Shown here: positions 1-5,824 of the stretch, piece after piece
How positions within the stretch are numbered: the first letter of the stretch is position 1
How the letters are laid out: each line of letters starts with the position of its first letter
Source: Clostridiales bacterium
GTDB taxonomy: Bacteria > Bacillota > Peptococcia > Peptococcales > Peptococcaceae
Reading direction: 5' to 3'
Length of the DNA stretch: 9,510 bases
NCBI GenBank assembly: GCA_003343815.1
Contig: QAKL01000088.1
Location: 1-9,510 of the forward strand
The notes under the pieces: model-generated
Seen by the model: the letters and a program-made list of their open reading frames with translations, nothing else
Database searches by the model: none
What the model was told of the DNA's origin: nothing
Program-made: the position numbers and the translations under genes

Positions 1-1655
1 CCTGCACTCGTCACTGCCTTACTAATACAGTTCCACGCTTTTTTCTCCAAAATAGCCGTCGCATTAGTCGTCGAGTACACAGGCGTAATATGCGGCTTAT
101 CCGTCGATAAGATACCGCTTATCGAGATACTTTGGGTGTACGGCGCACTTGTGCCTGTCCATGTTGTCGATAGACTCGCTGTATAATTACTCTTGCTGGC
201 TTTGCTCACGATGTAACTATACACCGCCTTATTCTGCACAGGATTGGTGCTGGTGCCGGACAGTGTACTGTCTACAACGGTTTTATTCGCGCCCTCGGCA
301 ATACCTGCTAATTTCGTTTTTTCCGCAGTCGTGTAATCATTCGTCGATAAGCCTTTCCCGTCAACAATATCTACCTTACCTGCCAAACCATTATCGACAT
401 AGCTTACCTCGGCTTTATTATTCCAGTTAGTCTTATCTTCGCTTGTCACATGAATAGCTGTATTATTGACATGGGTCGGCACTTGGACTAATGACTGGTT
501 AAATCCTGTTTCCGTACCTGTATAGCCGTTTTCGACCGCGACGGTAAAGGCACTTTTGCCGTCATTACCGGGAACACCTTGAATCCCCTGCACCCCTTGC
601 TCACCTTGCACGCCCTGCTCACCTTGGATACCTTGATCGCCTTTATCGCCCTTTTCACCCTGCACACCCGGCAGTCCCTGCTCGCCTTGGATGCCTTGAA
701 TCCCTTGCGGACCCTGCGGACCCTGCAACGGTCCTAAGCTTGTCCAATCATTCTCTCTTTCGCTCCAGATATAAATATTTTTGTCGCTGCTCACCTGATA
801 AGCATATTCATTCCCCGTAGGAATAACCGCCTTTAATTCGCCAATGGTAGGATAAATATCTTGGATAACAAAGCTTTTGCCGTCGCTGCCGGGCAATCCC
901 TGCACCCCTTGCGGACCCACAGGACCCTGCGCGCCTGTCAATCCTCTTTCGCCTTTCTCGCCTTGATCACCTTTTTTCCCTTGAATACCTTGGATACCCT
1001 GCACACCTTGGATACCTTGGGCTCCTTGCGGACCTACAGGACCCTGCGCGCCTTGAGCACCCGCAACACCTTGAGGACCGCGGATATTCACCGCCTGCGG
1101 GATATTGGCTGCGTCTTGAATTTCCCAGGATAAGACACCATTCGCCGCCACATTTGGTACAAAGGCCACACCGCGCTCGCCTTTATCACCCTTATCGCCT
1201 TTTAATCCTTGCACACCCTGCTCGCCTTGCTCGCCCTTATCGCCTCTAAGCCCGCTTATAACAGTCTGCGTGCCGTCGTCTGTTACCTCCGTTTCCCCGG
1301 CAAATTTTAATCTGCTCCTCTGCGTCCAAGTCTTACCGTCCTTATCCACGATAATATGCCCTCCCGAGGCGGCTAATGTCCAGACATTGCCGTCAGCCGA
1401 GACCTCAAGCATCCCATCGGCATTTAGTCTGACATAGCCTATATCTCCCGATTGGATCAGACTTTCCACGCCGAGCTCCGTCAGCATATTAATCAGCTTA
1501 TTAAAATTTTTCCCTACATAATTTTTACTCAAATCATCAAACGCCGCTTTTAATTCGGCAGCTGTCATACCATTTGCGCTGGGAGTATCAGAAAGCGCCA
1601 TAATACCTTTCTGTTCAAAAAATTCATTCCCCAGCAAACATTCATTCAAACTCAT
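1..1655 (-). CDS. Collagen-like phage tail fibre protein, C-terminus cut by window edge
   Basis: Reading from ATG at 1655, preceded by AAGAAGGTGG, the frame stays open for 551 codons to the left edge, so the true end is outside the window. The N-terminal 134 residues are non-collagenous and probably attach the fibre to the particle; they include VRLNADGMLEVSADGNVW and a VDKDGKTW segment. Three Gly-X-Y tracts follow at residues 135-162, 193-261 and 312-368, rich in GIQ, GEQ, GDK and GPQ. Globular inserts lie at about 163-192 and 262-311. After the last tract come motifs common in phage fibres: DKTNWNNKAEV, GKGLSTNDYTTAEKTKLAGI (433-452) and STNPVQNKAV (469-478). Collagen-like tracts in phage proteins are known to form stiff trimers in fibres. 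Host-receptor contact is inferred from this type and from its place after the neck genes. It starts 17 bases after the upstream stop, so it is probably in the same operon. Confidence 0.92.
   Translation of the reverse strand, partial: MSLNECLLGNEFFEQKGIMALSDTPSANGMTAAELKAAFDDLSKNYVGKNFNKLINMLTELGVESLIQSGDIGYVRLNADGMLEVSADGNVWTLAASGGHIIVDKDGKTWTQRSRLKFAGETEVTDDGTQTVISGLRGDKGEQGEQGVQGLKGDKGDKGERGVAFVPNVAANGVLSWEIQDAANIPQAVNIRGPQGVAGAQGAQGPVGPQGAQGIQGVQGIQGIQGKKGDQGEKGERGLTGAQGPVGPQGVQGLPGSDGKSFVIQDIYPTIGELKAVIPTGNEYAYQVSSDKNIYIWSERENDWTSLGPLQGPQGPQGIQGIQGEQGLPGVQGEKGDKGDQGIQGEQGVQGEQGVQGIQGVPGNDGKSAFTVAVENGYTGTETGFNQSLVQVPTHVNNTAIHVTSEDKTNWNNKAEVSYVDNGLAGKVDIVDGKGLSTNDYTTAEKTKLAGIAEGANKTVVDSTLSGTSTNPVQNKAVYSYIVSKASKSNYTASLSTTWTGTSAPYTQSISISGILSTDKPHITPVYSTTNATAILEKKAWNCISKAVTSA
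552..722 (-). repeat. Collagen-like Gly-X-Y tract 3 of the fibre
   Basis: This stretch encodes 19 uninterrupted Gly-X-Y triplets (fibre residues 312-368), starting GPQGPQGIQGIQGEQ and ending GVPGNDGKS. Glutamine dominates the third position and there are several GEK/GDK charged triplets, as is usual in bacterial and phage collagens that lack hydroxyproline. The exit motif GNDGKSAF closely matches the GSDGKSF exit of tract 2. Confidence 0.93.
907..935. repeat. 29-bp imperfect direct repeat, copy A
   Basis: The 29 bases here differ at one position (918, C instead of T) from copy B at 1024-1052. Both encode the same GAQGPVGPQG peptide of collagen tract 2. The copies are 117 bases (39 codons) apart, so unequal exchange between them would keep the frame. 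Confidence 0.9.
1024..1052. repeat. 29-bp imperfect direct repeat, copy B
   Basis: Partner of copy A at 907-935, with 28 of 29 bases identical and the single difference at a synonymous third codon position (GTA versus GTG, valine). Near-identity at DNA level beyond what the protein needs suggests a recent duplication or gene conversion. Confidence 0.9.
1170..1253 (-). repeat. Collagen-like Gly-X-Y tract 1 of the fibre
   Basis: Nine Gly-X-Y triplets (fibre residues 135-161, followed by Gly162) read GLR GDK GEQ GEQ GVQ GLK GDK GDK GER. This tract is shorter and far more charged than the two downstream. It is separated from tract 2 by a 30-residue insert containing VLSWEIQD. Confidence 0.9.
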
Positions 1656-1672
1656 CGCGCCACCTTCTTTCC

Positions 1673-3577
1673 TCAAATCTTTCTGTATCTGCCCTGCAAA
1701 ATATACTGCACTTCAAATCCGTAAAAACCAAACGCCTCAGCTTTCTCATTCTCAAACCTAAACTGCACCTGCATAAAGCGTCTGAGCGGCAGATTAGTCG
1801 CCACCACCATCGGCGAATCATCCGTATTAAACGTAAAACGGTTAAAGTCAATATCATTAAAGTCAAAAATATCCGCATTAGCCGCTCTGGCCGCCTTTAA
1901 ATCTCCTTTCGCCCGATAATAAATATTAACTCCCGAGCGATGATACGGTGCCAGCATCAGCCAAAACCCCGTCAGCTTTTTCAAATGCCCCAAATGTCCA
2001 AACGTAAAATACGGCGTATCCCACACTGCTTTGATCGGCACAGTATCATCATAATACACATTATTCGCCGCACTATGCTCATTCGCCTGATAAAAACGGT
2101 AGATTTTCCCGTCCGCACTACCGAAATACAATCTCCCGTCTCTCTCAAACCAAACCCTGACCGGCACATTATCAAAATAATACCACTCATACTGAAAACT
2201 TGACGAGGAGGCATTTTGTTCATACACCTTTTGCCGTCCGTCTGCCACATACACATGACCGCCCACCGCCAGATAAAAGAAATTATTATACTCAATCCCT
2301 ACGCATTCCCTTAAATCCGCTTCTGCCAAAAGCTTAGGATTGACATAGTAACTTCTAAGTTCAGCATATTTATTGCCCGTCACATCCTGCGTCGTCACCG
2401 CATACACGCCCTCATTCGCCACAAATATCGGCTCCGCATTAAAAACGGCAAATCCTCCGCGGCTCACCGCACCTACGCCGCTTACCCCATCGAATATCGG
2501 AAAAATCGGACTGTCCTCGCTGTCCAAACTTCCCCTGCGCAAAAACACCGTCACATCCTGCCCGTTATCCTCCTTATGCACCGCCATATTACTGCCGATA
2601 CGGCTATAGCCCATAATATTGGACGATTCCAAGCCTAATTTCGCATAATTACTCTCCGGAAAATACATCAAATCATCTAATTCCGACCAAAAATCATAAT
2701 TTCCGCACTCCCCGTTACCGCTTACAAAGAGTCTATTGGCCTCGCCGTCAACTCCATAAAGCATTCCGAATTCACAGCCGTTAATCCGCTCCCTGCCGCT
2801 TTTCGACACATAGCCAAACTCGATAACCACATTATCCTCGCCGATACTCGGACTGGCTCCGGGCGCCGTTTTCATCGTCACCGTACCTTTTGCACGATCC
2901 AGCGTAAAATCAGTATTCTCGCTTAAATCATTCCAAGTCCCATCGCTTTTTAGCACCTGCACCTTAACCGCCGTTTCGTCCAATCCCACTCTATCCAGTG
3001 AAAAAACCTTGTCCGTATTATTTTCTGCCGTCACATAAAAACTGTTTTTCAAGCGGCAGCCGAGCAAATTGCCGTCCTCAAAAGCCACCCCGCCCGTACC
3101 GTCAGGATTAGCTCCAATAATCGTAGTCGGCACATACGCCTTATCCTCTACCTTGCTGATCGTCAGCTCGCCGTCTTTTTCCTCACACACCAAAAACTTT
3201 TTCCCATCCAAAAACCACAACTTATTCGCAAACTGCAAACACATCGAGCGTTTATCCGCCACACCATCATATAGCAGCGTAAACATCTCCGCAGCATCCA
3301 TTTGCCATTCATACAGCTTCGTGCCGCTGTGAACCACTAATTTTTCGTAATTATTCGTCTTCAGCCGATATATCCCGTTAATACGTGCCGCAAGCGTCCC
3401 CAATAACTCATATCCCGTCCGCTTAATAGGCTTCCCCGCCAAATCGCTCAGCAAATTCACCGCATTAGGGCTCCTGCCGCTAGCCACATTAACCGGCGAC
3501 GAAGCGAAATCCACCCCGCGGAAACTATCCACTTTCAGCTGATACGTCCTCTTAGCACTGCCGAAATCATAGCTCAT
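1673..3577 (-). CDS. Large neck/tail-hub protein, P22 gp10 (DNA stabilisation) type suspected
   Basis: This 634-residue structural protein starts at an ATG preceded by GGTGGTGAGAAG, 15 bases after the adaptor stop. The N-terminus carries FRGVDFASSPVNV (19-31), RSPNAVNLLSD (35-45) and GKPIKRTGYE (48-57), a pattern I associate with the large protein after the adaptor in Bacillota phages. The rest is made of short beta-rich repeats typical of a propeller-like or beta-sandwich fold: NRLFVSGN, FWSELDDLMYFP, GGFAVFNAEPIFVANEGVYAV, FFYLAVGGHVYVAD, GRLYFGSADGKIYRF. The C-terminus (QVQFRFENEKAEAFGFYGFEVQY) looks like a beta-sandwich. There is no signal peptide or membrane helix. Position between adaptor and fibre suggests it closes the portal channel and forms the short tail hub, as gp10 does in P22 or gp12 in T7. 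The structural role is fairly safe. The gp10/gp12 equivalence is inferred from order and general character, not from a measured alignment. A baseplate or tip protein is the alternative. Confidence 0.68.
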   Translation of the reverse strand: MSYDFGSAKRTYQLKVDSFRGVDFASSPVNVASGRSPNAVNLLSDLAGKPIKRTGYELLGTLAARINGIYRLKTNNYEKLVVHSGTKLYEWQMDAAEMFTLLYDGVADKRSMCLQFANKLWFLDGKKFLVCEEKDGELTISKVEDKAYVPTTIIGANPDGTGGVAFEDGNLLGCRLKNSFYVTAENNTDKVFSLDRVGLDETAVKVQVLKSDGTWNDLSENTDFTLDRAKGTVTMKTAPGASPSIGEDNVVIEFGYVSKSGRERINGCEFGMLYGVDGEANRLFVSGNGECGNYDFWSELDDLMYFPESNYAKLGLESSNIMGYSRIGSNMAVHKEDNGQDVTVFLRRGSLDSEDSPIFPIFDGVSGVGAVSRGGFAVFNAEPIFVANEGVYAVTTQDVTGNKYAELRSYYVNPKLLAEADLRECVGIEYNNFFYLAVGGHVYVADGRQKVYEQNASSSSFQYEWYYFDNVPVRVWFERDGRLYFGSADGKIYRFYQANEHSAANNVYYDDTVPIKAVWDTPYFTFGHLGHLKKLTGFWLMLAPYHRSGVNIYYRAKGDLKAARAANADIFDFNDIDFNRFTFNTDDSPMVVATNLPLRRFMQVQFRFENEKAEAFGFYGFEVQYILQGRYRKI

Positions 3578-3592
3578 CTTCTCACCACCCGC

Positions 3593-3964
3593 TTAATAAC
3601 AATCCTCTACATCTACCAAGCGCCCACGCAAAGCATACACCTTGCCGATCTCAAACTTATTATTAAAATATCCTGCTCGCACATTATCATCATCGCTTAA
3701 AGCCAGCAAAGCACAAACGCCCCACAGCACGCAGGTTTTCAAAAGTCCTGCGTCATAGCCTATCTCCTCATTAAAAGCCTTGATCTCTATAGGCTCTTTG
3801 AGTGCATCCCTCTCGTCTGCTGCTCTGATCGCGTTTTCCAAATCAAAACACTCCGCCAGCACCGCGTTTAACATCGCCAAAAATCCCTCGCGCCAAATCG
3901 CACATTCGCTTTTACTCTCGCCAAAAAGCCCCACGCACGCGCTAAACATTTCTTCTGCCGTCAT
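3593..3964 (-). CDS. Small head-tail adaptor/connector-like protein
   Basis: A 123-residue, mostly helical acidic protein. The frame could start at GTG 3973, but ATG 3964 lies eight bases after GAGG and fits better, giving MTAEEMFSACVGLFGE at the N-terminus. The second half contains GLLKTCVLWGVCALLALSDDDNVRAGYFNNKFE, the layout of phage connector proteins in which a helical hairpin is followed by a D-rich loop and an FFN/YFNxxFE helix. Its place directly after the capsid gene and before the large neck protein matches gp4 of P22 or gp6-like connectors of other phages, which bind the underside of the portal ring. The role is inferred mainly from size, helix content and position. I see no catalytic motif, such as the muramidase activity known in P22 gp4. 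Confidence 0.7.
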   Translation of the reverse strand: MTAEEMFSACVGLFGESKSECAIWREGFLAMLNAVLAECFDLENAIRAADERDALKEPIEIKAFNEEIGYDAGLLKTCVLWGVCALLALSDDDNVRAGYFNNKFEIGKVYALRGRLVDVEDCY

Positions 3965-3979
3965 CTCAATCACCTCTTT

Positions 3980-4020
3980 AAAACAGCAGGAAAAACTTCA
4001 ATCGTTTTTCCCGCCATTTT
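3980..4020 (-). terminator. Long stem-loop between capsid and adaptor genes, terminator- or stabiliser-like
   Basis: On the minus-strand transcript the arms at 4020-4004 and 3996-3980 can pair over 17 positions (core GCGGGAAAAAC with GTTTTTCCTGC, three G-U wobbles in total), around a 7-base loop GATTGAA. The 3' arm ends in TGTTTT and is followed by AAAGAGG, the ribosome binding site of the adaptor gene. The U run is short and interrupted, so termination may be partial. Such a structure after a coat gene would reduce downstream expression or protect the coat mRNA 3' end. The pairing is seen directly; the function is inferred. Confidence 0.65.
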
Positions 4021-4037
4021 TCTTCACTTTTTACTTC

Positions 4038-5105
4038 TTACTCGCACACATGTTTTACCACACCGGAGGCAAACATGCCGCTTTTCGCCGCATACGCCTT
4101 TAGCTCCACTCCTGCTTCGGGATTAGTAATCTCCGCGGTATAAATTTTCGCTGTCGCACTGTAGCGCGGATCAGAGCCGTCCAAAGTATACTTGATCTCT
4201 ACACCGCTGGTCGTGCTGGCGATCTCGGTTGTAGTATTGCCCTTAGTAACTGTAGGCACCGCGCACACCTTATCTTTAGCGACCAACGCATACACGCCGT
4301 CAGCTTTCGCGCCCAAAACAAACGCGTCAAAGTAATTACGTCCCTCTAACAAAGAACCGTCCAAGCCGGGCACATTTTTCAGCACACGCGCCGTTTTAAT
4401 CTTGTTCGGCAAAATCACCGCGTCCTTATGCGCAATCAAGAAATACGTATTTTCCGGGAAATAGCAATCCGGAACTTTAATAACTTTCATATCGGCGATC
4501 TCACCGACCATACCTTTCGCCAGCGCTTTCGCCGCCAACGAATCCACCGCCAAAAACTCGCTCGCCTGTCTGAGCATATTGTAATAAGTTGCCTTAATAT
4601 ACAAATAACGATTATCTGCCGGCACCAGCTTATTATCCAGCGTCGTCGCCGCCGCAAAAATCAAACCGACAATCGTATCCTTAGTCGGCGCAGCTGCCGC
4701 CTCCACGATATTGCCCGCCTCGGCAAAATATTTTTTCAAAGCATACTTATCCATGAGCGGCACCACTTTTTCTGCCAACTGCACGCCTAACATCTTACCC
4801 GATTCCTTAATCAGCATCTGATCGCTGTCATTACCGCGGTCAATCGTAATACTAAATCCTTTATCCTGCGTCATCGTGAGCTCCTGAATAGTATCCTCCA
4901 TCTCCACCGGCGTGCCAAATCTATTAGCCGCCGCAGTACGATCATAATCATTCAAATCCACCGTCACCGGAGTATAAATAGTTAAACTCTTAACCCCCGC
5001 AAAATCATAATCCTGCGACACATTCCCTGCAAAATACGATGCATGGGTAAACTTCTGGGCGATCTGCCCGCTATACTTACTTGCTAAATTAATACTGCTC
5101 ATCAT
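4038..5105 (-). CDS. Major capsid protein with C-terminal chitobiase-C-like domain
   Basis: A 355-residue coat protein. It begins MMSSINLASKYSGQIAQKFTHASYF; ATG 5105 is five bases and ATG 5102 eight bases after a perfect AGGAGG, so either may start translation. Residues 1 to about 285 resemble phage coat proteins of the HK97-fold class. They include VKSLTIYTPVTVDLNDYDR, the GFSITIDRGNDSDQ strand pair, a helical spine near KESGKMLGVQLAEKVVPLMDKYAL, and the peripheral IADMKVIKVPDCYFPENTYFLIAHKDAV segment. Residues about 291-355 differ in style, with GVEIKYTLDGSDPRYS, KIYT and ELKAYAAKSGMFASGVV. That pattern is the hallmark of the chitobiase/beta-hexosaminidase C-terminal domain (CHB_HEX_C_1), a small beta-sandwich. 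It probably sits on the capsid surface as a decoration. The gene follows the scaffold and no prohead protease gene is visible. The call rests on order, size and these motifs. Confidence 0.9.
   Translation of the reverse strand: MMSSINLASKYSGQIAQKFTHASYFAGNVSQDYDFAGVKSLTIYTPVTVDLNDYDRTAAANRFGTPVEMEDTIQELTMTQDKGFSITIDRGNDSDQMLIKESGKMLGVQLAEKVVPLMDKYALKKYFAEAGNIVEAAAAPTKDTIVGLIFAAATTLDNKLVPADNRYLYIKATYYNMLRQASEFLAVDSLAAKALAKGMVGEIADMKVIKVPDCYFPENTYFLIAHKDAVILPNKIKTARVLKNVPGLDGSLLEGRNYFDAFVLGAKADGVYALVAKDKVCAVPTVTKGNTTTEIASTTSGVEIKYTLDGSDPRYSATAKIYTAEITNPEAGVELKAYAAKSGMFASGVVKHVCE
4041..4235 (-). other. CHB_HEX_C-like C-terminal domain of the capsid protein
   Basis: Capsid residues about 291-355 form a separate module: a Thr-rich linker (GNTTTEIASTTSG), then IKYTLDGSDP, a KIYT strand, and a final ELKAYAAKSGMFASGVV strand-turn. 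The YTLDGSDP motif and the closing KAxAxKxGMxxS pattern are typical of CHB_HEX_C_1 domains found on bacterial surface glycosidases. Surface exposure is inferred from its terminal position and linker. Confidence 0.75.
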
Positions 5106-5110
5106 TCATT

Positions 5111-5116
5111 CCTCCT
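5111..5116 (-). promoter_or_regulatory. Consensus ribosome binding site of the capsid gene
   Basis: AGGAGG lies five bases before ATG 5105 and eight before ATG 5102. It is the only uninterrupted six-base consensus Shine-Dalgarno upstream of a gene in this window, in keeping with the need for hundreds of coat subunits per particle. The 5117-5154 stretch before it is AT-rich and should be little structured. Confidence 0.75.
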
Positions 5117-5154
5117 AAAATTCTCTCATAATTTTTATTTTTTCATCATTCGTC

Positions 5155-5733
5155 TCATCTGCCAAATAACGCTTTGACAAATCCATCCTCATCATAGCGG
5201 CCGCTTGAGCGCACATCCGGCGCTGCCGCCAGGCGATTTTTATTTTCTCTTTCCATCATCGCCAATTTCAACTTTTGCTTATCCAGCAAATACCTCTGCC
5301 AAGCCTCGATCGGCGACATTCCCGCCGTCAAACCCTCGACAAATCCCTCCGGCAGCGCCTCAAAATTTCCATAGCGTCTGACCTCAGGATATTCACTCAA
5401 CAATCTTGCAAATTCCTCCCTGCGCAAGACACCCTCCTTATCCTCCGCACTTTCCTTGAGAGTCAAATCCTCCTCCGCTTCTGCCGGATTATTTAAATCC
5501 ATCGGCATTATCGGTAATTGAGCCTCTTCTTTCCCCTCACCTGCCGCCATCTCAGCCAATTTTTGGCGACATAAATCGCGATCCGTCCTGATACGATCAT
5601 AGTCCAATCCCTTCTGCGCCAAAGCGATCAGCTCTTCATATCCGACCTCCTGCAATTTTCCGTTGTGTTTCAAAGTAAACCTCTCCTGTAATTGCTCAGG
5701 CTCTACTTTCTCTTGCATTTCAGCTTTTTCCAT
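5155..5733 (-). CDS. Capsid scaffolding-like protein
   Basis: This protein has about 192 residues, is highly charged, is predicted mostly helical, and lies directly before the coat gene, the usual place of a phage scaffold. The frame also has ATG at 5739, but AGGAG ends only two bases before that codon and eight before ATG 5733, so 5733 is preferred. Near the N-terminus, RFTLKHNGKLQEVGYEELI runs into LAQKGLDYDRI, a segment I recognise from scaffold-type proteins of Bacillota phages. An acidic, low-complexity centre (PAEAEEDLTLKESAEDKEG) precedes a coiled-coil-prone region (RYLLDKQKLKLAMMERENKNRL). The C-terminus DEDGFVKALFGR resembles the short hydrophobic tail by which scaffolds dock to coat subunits. 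No protease motif is visible, so it is not a protease-scaffold fusion. A minor head protein is the alternative. Confidence 0.82.
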   Translation of the reverse strand: MEKAEMQEKVEPEQLQERFTLKHNGKLQEVGYEELIALAQKGLDYDRIRTDRDLCRQKLAEMAAGEGKEEAQLPIMPMDLNNPAEAEEDLTLKESAEDKEGVLRREEFARLLSEYPEVRRYGNFEALPEGFVEGLTAGMSPIEAWQRYLLDKQKLKLAMMERENKNRLAAAPDVRSSGRYDEDGFVKALFGR

Positions 5734-5739
5734 CTTCAT

Positions 5740-5824
5740 CGCTCCTCTCTTAAAAATATCTATCGAATCAGGCCCTGGTAAGCCTTCTCCTTTATCAAAT
5801 CTCCATGGTAAGAGATTTGCTTAC
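5740..5824 (-). promoter_or_regulatory. Structured leader between portal and scaffold genes
   Basis: This gap of about 90 bases contains two overlapping stem-loops that cannot form together. One is CAAATCTC (5803-5796) with GAGATTTG (5819-5812), a perfect 8-bp stem with an 8-base loop. The other is GGTAAG with CTTACC (5825-5820 with 5812-5807), a 6-bp stem overlapping the portal stop codon. A second CTTACC copy (minus strand, 5782-5777) further downstream could pair with the same partner. No U run follows either stem, so it is not an intrinsic terminator. An AAAGGAGAAGG lies at 5793-5783 but has no ATG at a useful distance. The pairing is visible; a regulatory role is inferred. Confidence 0.5.

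Larger units (their letters stand above)
873..1079 (-). repeat. Collagen-like Gly-X-Y tract 2 of the fibre
   Basis: This is the longest tract: 23 uninterrupted Gly-X-Y triplets (fibre residues 193-261). It starts after VNIR with GPQGVAGAQ and ends GLPGSDGKS. The hexapeptide-rich block GAQGPVGPQG occurs twice within it. Confidence 0.93.

Noticed and set aside
861..1133. Open frame on the plus strand rich in Leu-Arg-Thr repeats.
   Set aside because: It is the antisense of the collagen tract; its repetitive protein follows from the repeats on the other strand and it lacks a ribosome binding site.
500..1260. Dense short repeats on the plus strand that might suggest a CRISPR-like or satellite array.
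   Set aside because: The repeats have a 9-base period (Gly-X-Y triplets) with no unique spacers, and the minus frame is open throughout, so they are collagen codons.
1642..2295. Minus-strand frames at 1642-1878 and 1981-2295 within the 634-residue gene.
   Set aside because: They are alternative-frame shadows of a long coding gene, rich in Met, Arg and Ile, with no own ribosome binding site or recognisable product.
5135..5158. Seven-codon frame MRRMMKK starting in an ATGA overlap with the scaffold stop.
   Set aside because: No ribosome binding site and no evidence of conservation; probably chance in AT-rich sequence, although a coupling role is conceivable.
4038..5733. Search for a prohead protease or a protease-scaffold fusion beside the capsid.
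   Set aside because: Neither scaffold nor coat shows serine-protease motifs and no additional frame exists between portal and coat.
5748..5782. Possible promoter (TTACCA, 17-base spacer, TATTTT) before the scaffold gene on the minus strand.
   Set aside because: Each hexamer matches the sigma-70-type consensus at only four of six bases, which is too weak to call in AT-rich sequence.
5795..5806. Three-codon mini-frame ATG GAG ATT TGA within the portal-scaffold stem-loop.
   Set aside because: No Shine-Dalgarno precedes it and it is too short to separate from chance.
5796..5819. Perfect 8-bp inverted repeat considered as an intrinsic terminator.
   Set aside because: The stem is AT-rich and no U run follows on either strand.
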